Below are positions 16,240 to 25,616 of a stretch of DNA of 44,666 bases, piece after piece (positions within the stretch are counted from its first letter, which is position 1; each line of letters opens with the position of its first letter). The stretch is from Acidobacteriota bacterium. GTDB taxonomy: Bacteria; Acidobacteriota; Aminicenantia; Aminicenantales; Saccharicenantaceae. Under the pieces are notes generated by a model that was not told where the DNA came from, did not search any database, and saw nothing but the letters and a program-made list of their open reading frames with translations. Position numbers and translations under genes: made by a program. The stretch spans positions 1-44,666 of the forward strand of contig JAKPCG010000043.1 in assembly GCA_029553365.1 (NCBI GenBank), given 5' to 3'.

Positions 16240-17874
16240 TCAAATACCACGAGCATAGCGGGTCCAGAACAGTTCATATAATTCACGATACTTCTGGATA
16301 GCAGCCCGGGCAAAATCGCCTGTATATCCGGTCAGATACTGATTGACGCTAAAGGGCTCCTTTTCTGGGTTTTTGCTGTTCATAATCTCCAGCGCCTTTT
16401 TTTCTATCTGAGGCAGTTCAGAAAAACCTTTTTCCTCAAATTCTTTGATGGTCTGCTCTATTATTTGTCTGTTATCGCCCCACCTGAGGCCAGCCAGTCG
16501 ATTAGTCCTTCTGAACATCCAGGCGGCCGAATCTTCACGGTAGCGATGCTGAGCACAGATCTCAAAGCCTGGTGGCAACTCAGTGGTTCCAGCAAAAATT
16601 GGAATCCTCGGGCTTAAAGCTGGATTATCGAAGGCAAACCAGCAAACAGCTCCAACTGCCGGTGGCAGCCAGCCTTTAATTTGAATGACCGTGGCATAGG
16701 AACAACCCATAATAGCAATTGTCCGTTGCGGCTCTATTGTGCCTGGTTTCAAAGTATTAATTAAATTTATCCAATCGCGGGAAAGCCAATTGCTGGCCAC
16801 CGGACTTTTGATCAGTTCATCGGAATTTCTTTTTTTAACCAGTAAATTCCGGCTTTGATCAAATTCGGTTCCTTCATAAGTTTCACGATACAACTTGAGG
16901 ATATCCCTGACCGAGACTTTTTTATCAGGTTTAATGGAAAAAGGTAGTTCTTCAGCCTTATAGTCGAGCTTTAAAGAAGGAGCCAGCGCCCTGAAGACGA
17001 AATATTCTCTGATGGCAAAAGGCTTTCGACCGCTATAAGCTTGCCAGAATTTAAATGGTTTATCTTTTTCCGGTGAATACCAACCCATTTCCCGGGCCAG
17101 CTCAAATACGTTATCGGAAGCCAGGTAGTGATCAGGATCATTTAGATTAATTTCAGCAATCCGAGGAATATTAGCCGAAATACCAACATGATCATCGGGA
17201 ATACGAACAGCTGCCCAGACAGCGCCTTTTTCCAGCGGGCCTGCTCCAAAAATCTCAAACTGCCAGACTTCTTTTCCATCGGCGATGGTCAGGCATTCAC
17301 CATAATCTCCATATCCGTACTGTTTGACCAGCTCGCCAGCTAACTTTATCGCTTCCCGGGCCGTCTGGCATCTTTCCAGCATGACCCTTTCCAGTTCTTC
17401 AATCATAAACATGCCTTCCGGATTATATAGTTCAGGCCGACCTTCAATCGTTGTTTCACCGATGGCCAGCCCTTTTTCGTTCAAGGCCGGATAAGCCGTG
17501 TTCAGAAAAGCGTAGGTCTCAGCCACTTCTGGAATCTCACCCTTAAGAATGACCCGCCTCATATCATCCGGAGTCTCGGTATGCATTTTGCCATCATACA
17601 ATTTATTCGTTGAGCCAGGTTTATTCTGACGGTGTGGGACAATGTTTAACCACTGGCGGTAATTGCCGTCACAGGTATGGCAGGTAATAACCGAGCCATC
17701 AACTGAAGCCAGGCGTCCAACCATGATGCTGGTACAGCCTGAGCCTTCCTCACTCTCGAGCTGGGCTACCTTCTGATGAGCGCCGGCTCCGGTTAGCTGC
17801 CAGCTAACCAGCAGGCAGCAGACAATAACAATCAGCATTAAAGGCAGCCGCCGCTTGTCTGATTTAAACCTCAT
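16240..17874 (-). CDS. C69-family dipeptidase (Ntn hydrolase), exported, paralog 3 (divergent)
   Basis: Signal peptide, 'SGCTSIMVGRLASVDGSVITCHTCDGNYRQW', 'ECLTIADGKEVWQFEIFGAGP'. SD GGAGG. Confidence 0.9.
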   Translation of the reverse strand: MRFKSDKRRLPLMLIVIVCCLLVSWQLTGAGAHQKVAQLESEEGSGCTSIMVGRLASVDGSVITCHTCDGNYRQWLNIVPHRQNKPGSTNKLYDGKMHTETPDDMRRVILKGEIPEVAETYAFLNTAYPALNEKGLAIGETTIEGRPELYNPEGMFMIEELERVMLERCQTAREAIKLAGELVKQYGYGDYGECLTIADGKEVWQFEIFGAGPLEKGAVWAAVRIPDDHVGISANIPRIAEINLNDPDHYLASDNVFELAREMGWYSPEKDKPFKFWQAYSGRKPFAIREYFVFRALAPSLKLDYKAEELPFSIKPDKKVSVRDILKLYRETYEGTEFDQSRNLLVKKRNSDELIKSPVASNWLSRDWINLINTLKPGTIEPQRTIAIMGCSYATVIQIKGWLPPAVGAVCWFAFDNPALSPRIPIFAGTTELPPGFEICAQHRYREDSAAWMFRRTNRLAGLRWGDNRQIIEQTIKEFEEKGFSELPQIEKKALEIMNSKNPEKEPFSVNQYLTGYTGDFARAAIQKYRELYELFWTRYARGI

Positions 17875-17918
17875 TTTTATTCCTCCATTAAAGTAATTCT
17901 GTTTTGAGCTGTTTTTTC

Positions 17919-17947
17919 ATTATTAAAAATGCTCTTGACTCTGTCAA
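17919..17947 (-). promoter_or_regulatory. Putative sigma70 promoter for the minus-strand C69 gene
   Basis: Minus strand TTGACA (plus 17942-17947), 17-nt spacer, AATAAT (plus 17919-17924). Confidence 0.6.
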
Positions 17948-17963
17948 TCAAATTTCTTATTAA
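17935..17963 (+). promoter_or_regulatory. Putative sigma70 promoter for the WbqC-like gene
   Basis: TTGACT (17935-17940), 17-nt spacer, TATTAA (17958-17963). Confidence 0.5.
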
Positions 17964-18058
17964 AGGGTGAGAGCAAATACAGTAACTAAATTCACAGAGA
18001 CTGACCGCTTTTTATTGCTGCCTGTCCGGATTAAAATAAAGAGGGTAAGACAAAAGCA

Positions 18059-18763
18059 ATGAGGATTAGTTTCGGCCAGCCAGCTTTTATTCCCTATGGA
18101 GGCTTTTTTGGCCGGCAGCTTAATTCTGATCTTATGATTCTTCTCGATAACAGTCAATTCGCACGAGGATTTACTTTCGTTAACCGCAATCGTTTAAAAG
18201 GGCCAGCCGGACAAGTCTGGGTGACTGTTCCCGTTAAAAAGAAGCATCTGGGCCTGCAAACCATAAGGCAATTACGGCTGCACCAGCCTGAAAAATTCTC
18301 AGCCAGGTTTCTGGCTTTGATCAGGCATTATTATGGGCATTCGATTTATTATCCACCGGTTGCTCTTGAGTTTAAAGCTAGCTTTGACTCGGTCCGGGAT
18401 AATTTTCTGCAACTGGTTCTCTCTTCGCTGGACAGCCTGAAAAGCTGGTTGAAGATTGATACCCCTCAACTCTTACAATCAGAACTGGGGCTTAGTGGCC
18501 GGGGTCCACAACTTCTGATTGAGCTGGCCCGCAAGGTGAAAGCGTCTGAAATAGTTTTTCCTTACCTGGCCGATCGCCATTTTGATCCACTGGCCTTTAA
18601 ATCAGCCGGCTTAAAACTACTATTTTTAAAATACAATCAACTCCCCTACCCCCAATTCTGGGGAAACTTTTTGCCTGATCTGTCAGCTCTTGACCTTTAT
18701 CTTTGCTGCGGGCCAGGAGCCCGTCAGGTCATCGAAAAAAGTTCCAGAATTATTGCTCCCTGA
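18059..18763 (+). CDS. WbqC-like family protein
   Basis: 'GQPAFIPYGGFFGRQLNSDLMILLDNSQFARGFTFVNRNRLKGPAGQVWVTVPV' is the WbqC-family N-terminal pattern. Confidence 0.85.
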   Translation: MRISFGQPAFIPYGGFFGRQLNSDLMILLDNSQFARGFTFVNRNRLKGPAGQVWVTVPVKKKHLGLQTIRQLRLHQPEKFSARFLALIRHYYGHSIYYPPVALEFKASFDSVRDNFLQLVLSSLDSLKSWLKIDTPQLLQSELGLSGRGPQLLIELARKVKASEIVFPYLADRHFDPLAFKSAGLKLLFLKYNQLPYPQFWGNFLPDLSALDLYLCCGPGARQVIEKSSRIIAP

Positions 18764-18771
18764 TCCTGAAG

Positions 18772-21342
18772 TCAGGCCACACCTCTCGAATCAGTGTCCT
18801 GGCTGAAAACCAGATATTCACGGGTTAGAGCATAAACCGGATTTTTTATTTCCAGCATCTCTTCTACTATATCCTGAATTCTTAGTGGTTTTTGTGGATT
18901 AAAGGCGAGATAAAAAATCAGGCGATTTTCCTGCTGATTATATTCGATTTTTAATTGGCCCTGGTAGCTGGCAGCAAAAGTGGTCAGATAATCTGGAGCC
19001 AGCTTTTCCCTCAGTTGACTGGCTGCTTTGACCAGTGGGTCTTTGAGATCAAGAGAGTACACCAGTCCCTTAATATCCTGAAATAACGATGGAGTCTCGG
19101 GCTGGCACTTCTTAAGGCCATGGAAGGACAATCCGTCGGGCGTAGAGCTGTTGATTTTATTCAAAAACTCTGAAGAAGAAAGTTCCTGATAAGCTTTAAA
19201 TTCCAGGACTTCAGCCTTAGCAGCCAGACCAAGAGGCAAAGCTGGCCCATGGCTGATAAGCATTTTAGGGTGAAACCCCTGGGAAAAAGCTATTTTAAAA
19301 TCCGCCCTCCTTAAACTTCTTTCTATCTGATTCAACAGATCGTTATGAGAAATGAAACGGAGCAGCCCTTCTTTGGAATAAAAGGCTCGATAGCGAAAAG
19401 TAGTGGCCGTTTTTTCGAATTCTATATTTTGCTGATTTCTTTCAGCCAGGTCAGGTTGTGACTTCATTACATGTTTTTTACTGCAAATAGCCGGAGGAAT
19501 AGCCTTAAATTGAGGCCAATCGCAAGCCTGACACTCAGAGCAGCTTTTCTCTTCACAAAGAGGTGTATAGCTGGCCCTCAATGAAGCCTGATATTCCTGC
19601 CAGAGATGAGCTTTTTTAAGCCCGGTCTTAACTATATCCCAGGGTAGCGAAGCTTCAGGCTCAATAGCCTGAAGGTAATGATGAAAATCAAGCTGGCAGT
19701 GATCGAAAGCCTGAGTCCAGAGATTAAAATTAAACTGATCACGCCAGCCATCAAATCTGGCTCCCAGGCGATGGGCTTCTTCCAGCACCCTTCCTAAGCG
19801 GCGGTCGCCTCTGGAAAATACAGCTTCCAGTATGGTAGTTTCGATTTTTGATTCTTTTACTTCAATCTTTTTCCAGTGTCGCAGTTGATTTTTCAAATAA
19901 TATTGTTTCTGGAGCAGGCTGTCTGCGCTTTCCAGCGGCAGCCATTGAAAAGGAGTATGTGGTTTGGGTATAAAAGAGGAAAGTGTCAGATTAATGGCGG
20001 GGAAAGTTTTGTTGATCCTTCGGCCCATTTCCATCAGGCGTGAGATGAGCTCAACAATTGCTTCCAGATCTTCCTGCTTCTCGGTTGGCAGCCCGATCAT
20101 AAAATAGAGCTTGAGCAACCTCCAGCCATGGCTGAAGGCATAGCCGGCTGCCGTCATTAATTGCTCGTCAGTTATCCTTTTGTTTATAACCCGGCGGAGA
20201 CGCTCACTACCGGCTTCCGGCACAAGGGTAAAACCTGTCTTTTTGATCTTTACCAGGGATTCAACTATCTCACCTGACAGAGTCTCCGGCCGAAGAGAGG
20301 GCAGCGAAATTGAAATTTTTCTTGGTTCTAAAAAGGGCAACAAATTTCTTATTGATTCTTCAAGGTAAGGATAATCACCAACCGACAGAGCGATTAACGA
20401 TAATTCTTCATATCCAGTCTGCTTTAAGCCCTCACCCGCCAGCTGTTCCACCCTTTGCCTCGACCGGTAGCGATATGGGAAATAAAGGTTGGTCGCCTGG
20501 CAAAACCGACACTGCTGAGGGCAGCCCCTGGCTACCTCTACCTGCCAGCGATCAAAGACAGATTGAATATTGGGAACAGGTGTTCTTTCCACCGATCCTG
20601 TTTTATCCAGAGGATAAACCAATCTCTTTTCTATCGTCTCGGGTAGGCCGGGAGCTGGCCGCGGTACCAGCAGGAAGCTTTTGGCCTGTTTTTCTGGCCG
20701 ATAAAAGTATGGTATATACACTCCTCGAATAGGCAGAAAAGCTCGCAGTAGTTCTTCTCGATTTCTAACCTCGGCTTTAATCTCAAGGTATCTATTGATT
20801 ATTTCCAAAAAAACTTCTTCCCCATCGCCAAAGGCAAATAGATCTATAAAGTCAGCCAGCGGCTCGGGGTTAAAAGCAGCTGGCCCACCGGCCAGCACCA
20901 GGGGCTGGGATAATTGCCGCTCAGCTGATCGCCTGGGAATTCTGCCTAATTCCAGCATATTTATTAGATTCGTATGGTTAAGTTCATAAAGAAGCGAAAA
21001 GCCGACCAGGTCAAAACTGGCCAGGGGCAGCCTGTTCTCCAGAGAATAAAGAGGTACCTGGTTTTTCCTCAATTCAAGCTCAAAATCTGGCCAGGGAGCG
21101 TAAACTCTTTCCGCCAGTATGTCAGGCTTTTGATTAAGAAGAAAATAAAGAATTTTCTGGCCAAGATAAGACATGCCCAGCTCATAGACTTCAGGAAAAG
21201 CCAGGGCGACTCGAACTTTAACCGCAGCTGGATCTTTTCTTATTTGATTAGATTCGCCTCCGGTATAACGGCCTGGTTTCTGTACCTGCCGCCATAGCAG
21301 TTCAAGTTTTTCTGCTGACAGTGAGGCTGGTGGCTCGTTCAT
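18772..21342 (-). CDS. B12-binding-type radical SAM protein fused to a DUF2344 domain (TIGR03960 + TIGR03936 type)
   Basis: 'VEVARGCPQQCRFCQATNLYFPYRYRS' (CxxxCxxC), extra Cys-rich linker 'LCEEKSCSECQACDWPQ', C-terminal 'YSKEGLLRFISHNDLLNQIERSLRRADFKIAFSQGFHPKMLISHGPALPLG' (DUF2344). Confidence 0.88.
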   Translation of the reverse strand: MNEPPASLSAEKLELLWRQVQKPGRYTGGESNQIRKDPAAVKVRVALAFPEVYELGMSYLGQKILYFLLNQKPDILAERVYAPWPDFELELRKNQVPLYSLENRLPLASFDLVGFSLLYELNHTNLINMLELGRIPRRSAERQLSQPLVLAGGPAAFNPEPLADFIDLFAFGDGEEVFLEIINRYLEIKAEVRNREELLRAFLPIRGVYIPYFYRPEKQAKSFLLVPRPAPGLPETIEKRLVYPLDKTGSVERTPVPNIQSVFDRWQVEVARGCPQQCRFCQATNLYFPYRYRSRQRVEQLAGEGLKQTGYEELSLIALSVGDYPYLEESIRNLLPFLEPRKISISLPSLRPETLSGEIVESLVKIKKTGFTLVPEAGSERLRRVINKRITDEQLMTAAGYAFSHGWRLLKLYFMIGLPTEKQEDLEAIVELISRLMEMGRRINKTFPAINLTLSSFIPKPHTPFQWLPLESADSLLQKQYYLKNQLRHWKKIEVKESKIETTILEAVFSRGDRRLGRVLEEAHRLGARFDGWRDQFNFNLWTQAFDHCQLDFHHYLQAIEPEASLPWDIVKTGLKKAHLWQEYQASLRASYTPLCEEKSCSECQACDWPQFKAIPPAICSKKHVMKSQPDLAERNQQNIEFEKTATTFRYRAFYSKEGLLRFISHNDLLNQIERSLRRADFKIAFSQGFHPKMLISHGPALPLGLAAKAEVLEFKAYQELSSSEFLNKINSSTPDGLSFHGLKKCQPETPSLFQDIKGLVYSLDLKDPLVKAASQLREKLAPDYLTTFAASYQGQLKIEYNQQENRLIFYLAFNPQKPLRIQDIVEEMLEIKNPVYALTREYLVFSQDTDSRGVA

Positions 21343-21374
21343 CGTAGTTTCATTTCCTTTCGATTTAATCCTGA

Positions 21375-22472
21375 TTAGAAACGGATATAGGCGAATCTTC
21401 GCATTTTGACGTTAATTACCAGGCCAGCAATTAAGAAGTTGGTCAAAAGCGATGACCCACCATAGCTTAAAAATGGTATTGGTATACCGGTAATGGGAAA
21501 AAGCCCGACGATCATCATGATATTGATCATAAACTGGCAACCGATCAGCATGGCTGAAAGGAAGGCAATATAAACTCCGCCCCGGTCCGGAGAAACCTGA
21601 ACGGCCGAAAACAGACGGAAAAGGAAAATGAAATAAATAAGGAAGACGGCCAGGATGCCCAGGAAGCCCAGATCTTCGCCAATTACAGCCAGGATAAAAT
21701 CGTTGTGGCGCGCAGGCAAAAAGCGCAGCTGACTCTGGGTTCCCTTATGATATCCTTTGCCAGTCAAACCGCCTGAACCCAAGGCTATCCTGGACTGCTT
21801 AAGTTGATAGCCAGCTCCTCGTGGGTCTTGATCCGGCACCAGCAATGTTTCAATCCTTTTCTTCTGGTAATCTTTCAAACCATAATTCCAGCCGATAAAG
21901 CCTACCAGACAGGATACAATTAAGATGACCACCAGATATCTCCTGGGCAAACCGGCCAGGATATAAGTTCCCAGCAAAACCGGAACCAAAGTCAAGGCTG
22001 TCCCCAGGTCAGGTTGAAGAGCGATTAAAACAAAGGGCAGTCCGACTAGAGCTGAACTTAAAAAGAAAGCCTTAAAAGACATCTGGTCTTCTTTGTAATC
22101 TGAAAATAGTCTGGCCAGTAAGAGAATGACGGCCACCTTGGTCAGCTCGGAAGGCTGAAATTGAAAAGGACCGAAGACCAGCCAGCTACGCGTATTGGCC
22201 ACCGGTTTGCCGAAGATGAGAAGTCCAGCCAGAATTAGGTTCATCAGAATATAGAAGGGGAAAGCAAAGGATAATAGAACCTTATAATCGATGACAAGTA
22301 AGATCAGCAAAGCCAGCAAGCTGACCAGCAACCAGACTGACTGCTTCCAGACATACTTACTGGACTGAGAATAAATAGCACTGTGAACAAAGATGATGCC
22401 AATGACTGAAATGACAACCATTAATAGAATGGTCGTCCAGTCAATTTCCTTGAAGATTCGTCTGTCTAACAT
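21375..22472 (-). CDS. rodA: Rod shape-determining protein RodA (SEDS glycosyltransferase)
   Basis: 'LQPDLGTALTLVPVLLGTYILAGLPRRY', 'LPARHNDFILAVIGEDLGFLG', 'GIPIPFLSYGGSSLLTNF'. Internal ATG at 22472 (MLDRRIFKEIDW) preferred over 22547; overlaps the end of mrdA. Confidence 0.93.
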   Translation of the reverse strand: MLDRRIFKEIDWTTILLMVVISVIGIIFVHSAIYSQSSKYVWKQSVWLLVSLLALLILLVIDYKVLLSFAFPFYILMNLILAGLLIFGKPVANTRSWLVFGPFQFQPSELTKVAVILLLARLFSDYKEDQMSFKAFFLSSALVGLPFVLIALQPDLGTALTLVPVLLGTYILAGLPRRYLVVILIVSCLVGFIGWNYGLKDYQKKRIETLLVPDQDPRGAGYQLKQSRIALGSGGLTGKGYHKGTQSQLRFLPARHNDFILAVIGEDLGFLGILAVFLIYFIFLFRLFSAVQVSPDRGGVYIAFLSAMLIGCQFMINIMMIVGLFPITGIPIPFLSYGGSSLLTNFLIAGLVINVKMRRFAYIRF

Positions 22473-24249
22473 ACTTTTCCCGATAGAGTTTAAACATTTC
22501 ACCAGCAATAGGAGCGGCTGTCTGCCCTCCCATTCCACCGAATTCAACCAGGACAGTTACCACCACTTGAGGTTGATAGCGGGGAGCAAAGCCAGTGAAC
22601 CAGCTATGGGTTTTGGCTGGCTCTTCTCCTCTTTTGATCATTCTCTCAGCTTTTTCCCGGCTTATCACCTGAGTCGAACCGGTTTTGCCACAGATATCAA
22701 AGCCTGGCTGATAGGCTCCATGACCTGTGCCACCATCGTTAACTGAACGCCACATGCCTTCTATTATCTTTTCAAATGTCTCAGGGTTGATGCCGGTTTT
22801 ATCTTTTACCGGTCCCATTTTACCCTCCAGTCTGGTCACCCGGGGCTTGACCCTTATTCCACGGTTGGCCAGGCAGGCAGTTAGAGCAGCTACCTGGAGG
22901 GGAGTAACCAGGACCGGCCCCTGGCCAATAGCCACTGAAATAGTTTCACCGGGATACCAGGCTTCTCCCTGAGTTTTCTTTTTCCAATCGCTGGACGGGA
23001 TTAATCCTTCTTTTTCCCCGGGCATATCCACGCCGGTAATTTGACCCAGGCCAAGAGTGCGGGCATAGCGAGCAATGGTGTCAACGTTAAGCCTCCGGCC
23101 CAGCTGATAGAAATAAATATTGCAGGAATTCTTTAGAGCTTCGGGCAAACTGAGCAGACCATGACCTGGCTTGAACCAGCAAGCAAAGTCTTTTCCATAG
23201 AGGTTAATCGAACCAGAGCAAAAAAAAGCTGTTCGGTCGGTGATTAAACCAGTTTCCAGTGAGGTTAAAGCTGTAACTACTTTAAAAATCGAACCAGGAG
23301 AATACTGACCACGGATCACCCGGTTTTCCAGCGGCCGGGCTGGATCATTTATAATTGACAGCCATTCTTCTGGAGAGAATCTGGTAATAAATCGATTAGG
23401 ATCATAGGAGGGAGAACTGACCCAGGCCAGACATTCCCCGCTCCTGGAGTCGAGTACAATAATGGCTCCTTCCTTACCCTCGAGTAGTCCTTCTGCCTTT
23501 TTTTGCAAATCCAGGTCAATTGACAGCACAAGATCCTGACCCTTGATTGGCTCAATCCTGTTTACTTCGCCCAGAGAGCGGCCCAGGCTATCAACAGTTT
23601 CTAGCAGCTGACCATCCTGACCGGTCAAATAATCATCATACTGTTTTTCTACCGCTGCTTTGCCAATCATCTCTCCGCCGCGCCACTTTTTATGAGGGTT
23701 ACCCTTCATTTCTTCTGGTGAGACCTCTTGTAAATAACCAAGAACATGAGCAGCGGTAGTTTCAAAAGGATAATAACGCCGGGGTTCCACCTGTAACTGA
23801 AGTTCAGGAAATTCCTCTCTTCTGGCTTCAATCAGGGCAACTTCTTCCAGTTTCAGATTATCTTTAATGATCACCGGTCCATAGGTCTGAAGCCAGCGGT
23901 ATCGGTCAATTCTGGCCTTCAATTCTTCAGTCTTTAAATTTAAAAGCTGGCTGACCCGCTCAATAGTCTGGCTGTCATTCTTAATTGATTCCCGGAGTAA
24001 AGATACCTTAAAGCTGGGTTGATTATCAGCCAATATGATTCTCTGACGGTCATAAATCAGTCCGCGTGGAGCTGGGAGGGGCAAGGAACGAAGACGATTG
24101 GCTTCAGCCATTTTCCAGTATTTCTGGTGATCAAGAATCTGAATTTTCCAGTAAAAAGCCAGAATGAGGAAAAGAAGCAGACTGAAAATAATAAGAGTCA
24201 GCCTGGATCTTTTTATAAGCTGACTTAAATCTTCATAAATTTTGGCCAT
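22441..24249 (-). CDS. mrdA: Penicillin-binding protein 2
   Basis: 'PAPRGLIYDRQRIILADNQPSFKV', 'YSPGSIFKVVTALTSLE' (SxxK), 'KNSCNIYFYQLG' (SxN), 'GKTGSTQV' (KTG). Confidence 0.94.
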   Translation of the reverse strand: MAKIYEDLSQLIKRSRLTLIIFSLLLFLILAFYWKIQILDHQKYWKMAEANRLRSLPLPAPRGLIYDRQRIILADNQPSFKVSLLRESIKNDSQTIERVSQLLNLKTEELKARIDRYRWLQTYGPVIIKDNLKLEEVALIEARREEFPELQLQVEPRRYYPFETTAAHVLGYLQEVSPEEMKGNPHKKWRGGEMIGKAAVEKQYDDYLTGQDGQLLETVDSLGRSLGEVNRIEPIKGQDLVLSIDLDLQKKAEGLLEGKEGAIIVLDSRSGECLAWVSSPSYDPNRFITRFSPEEWLSIINDPARPLENRVIRGQYSPGSIFKVVTALTSLETGLITDRTAFFCSGSINLYGKDFACWFKPGHGLLSLPEALKNSCNIYFYQLGRRLNVDTIARYARTLGLGQITGVDMPGEKEGLIPSSDWKKKTQGEAWYPGETISVAIGQGPVLVTPLQVAALTACLANRGIRVKPRVTRLEGKMGPVKDKTGINPETFEKIIEGMWRSVNDGGTGHGAYQPGFDICGKTGSTQVISREKAERMIKRGEEPAKTHSWFTGFAPRYQPQVVVTVLVEFGGMGGQTAAPIAGEMFKLYREKYVRQTNLQGN

Positions 24250-24268
24250 TTTTTCCTGTTTTCAGGTC

Positions 24269-24754
24269 TCAATCCACGGCTCTCTTAACTGGCGTCAACA
24301 GACCAGCCAGCAGACTGGTTATTATAGCATTCACAATAGGTTGAAGATAAAGACCTGGACGGCTGGAGAGTAAACTCCTTTTAAAAATGACATTATATAA
24401 AAGTATCCAGAGCACCAGCTGCAACAGACTGAAAAAAAATAGAATCAGGCTCCGCTTGGGTAGAGAATTAAGGTTAATTTTCTGGGTCAGCCAGCCCGCC
24501 AGAAAGCCGGTAATAGTCAAGCTTAAACCAGACAGGCCAAAAACACTATGGGAAAAAGTATCCTCCAGGAGTCCAGCCACGGTGCCCATCGCTGCACCCT
24601 CTATTTCGCCATAAGTTATAGCAGTCAAAAGGACAGCCACACAAAAGGTATTAATAAAAACCAGTAAGTTAGGACTCAGTCTGCCCAACAGGCTATAAAC
24701 AGCAAAAGCCAGAATAAGCATCAAAAGCATCATCAGTCCTTTCCTTATTCTCAC
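24269..24754 (-). CDS. mreD: Rod shape-determining protein MreD
   Basis: Small polytopic protein between mreC and mrdA; 'GEIEGAAMGTVAGLLEDTFSHSVFGLSGLSLTITGFLAGWL'. Confidence 0.88.
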   Translation of the reverse strand: MRIRKGLMMLLMLILAFAVYSLLGRLSPNLLVFINTFCVAVLLTAITYGEIEGAAMGTVAGLLEDTFSHSVFGLSGLSLTITGFLAGWLTQKINLNSLPKRSLILFFFSLLQLVLWILLYNVIFKRSLLSSRPGLYLQPIVNAIITSLLAGLLTPVKRAVD

Positions 24755-24760
24755 CAGCCT

Positions 24761-25597
24761 TTACCTCACTAAATTTTGGCTGTCTTTAAGAACAGCCACC
24801 AGAGCCAGCTGTCTGAAGTCAAAATAGGGTTCAACTATAATTTTTTTAAAAAGGCCACCTTCAGCTGAAATTGAACTTATTTTTCCCACCTTTAGCCCTG
24901 GTGGAAAGATCTGGTCGTAGCCAGAAGTTAAAATTTCGTCGCCAACTTCCCCTCCCGGTGAGGAGGCAATAACATATTTTATCAGGCACTTTCCCTGGCC
25001 ATCCCCGGTCAGGATGCCGGGCGTCTTATCTCTGGCCGACGTCACTGCCACTCCACTTTCTTCAGACGTGATAAGAATGACTTTGGCTTCACGGCTAGAA
25101 ATGGGTTCAGTGGTCTTTCCCACCAGATAACCATAATAATCGCAGACAGGCAAATTTCTGGTTACGCCGTCGGCCGAGCCACGATCTATGATCACCGAAC
25201 GAAAATAGTTGGCAGTGTCCAGGCCAATGACTCTGGCCGGCAGGATAGAAGCTTCCAGCCAGTTCAGGTTATTCTGGAGAGCCTGTTTACCCAGGTTGAT
25301 TTTCAATTTTTCCTGGAGAAGCTCTTTTTCCTGATTCAGAAAGAATATCTGTTTCTTTAGTTCCTGGTTTTCCTTTTGAGCTTCCTTTAAAGACAGGAAA
25401 TTGTGCCAGCCTTGAGTAATATAGTCGAAGGTCGAAACAGCAGCCTTTTGTAATGGAGCAAAAGTGGCAAAAATAATCTTTTCCAGCCAGGTCTGACGGC
25501 TGCCCAACGGAATCTGGGCCGAAATCAAGATCAAATTAAAAAGAACAAGCAGAATTCCTACTAGATATTTATTTTTAGCCAGTCTGGAAAGTGACAT
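24761..25597 (-). CDS. mreC: Rod shape-determining protein MreC
   Basis: N-terminal TM, coiled coil, then 'ARVIGLDTANYFRSVIIDRGSADGVTRNLPVCDYYGYLVGKT'; located after mreB. Confidence 0.93.
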   Translation of the reverse strand: MSLSRLAKNKYLVGILLVLFNLILISAQIPLGSRQTWLEKIIFATFAPLQKAAVSTFDYITQGWHNFLSLKEAQKENQELKKQIFFLNQEKELLQEKLKINLGKQALQNNLNWLEASILPARVIGLDTANYFRSVIIDRGSADGVTRNLPVCDYYGYLVGKTTEPISSREAKVILITSEESGVAVTSARDKTPGILTGDGQGKCLIKYVIASSPGGEVGDEILTSGYDQIFPPGLKVGKISSISAEGGLFKKIIVEPYFDFRQLALVAVLKDSQNLVR

Positions 25598-25616
25598 CCG
25601 TTCTTATAAATTATTA

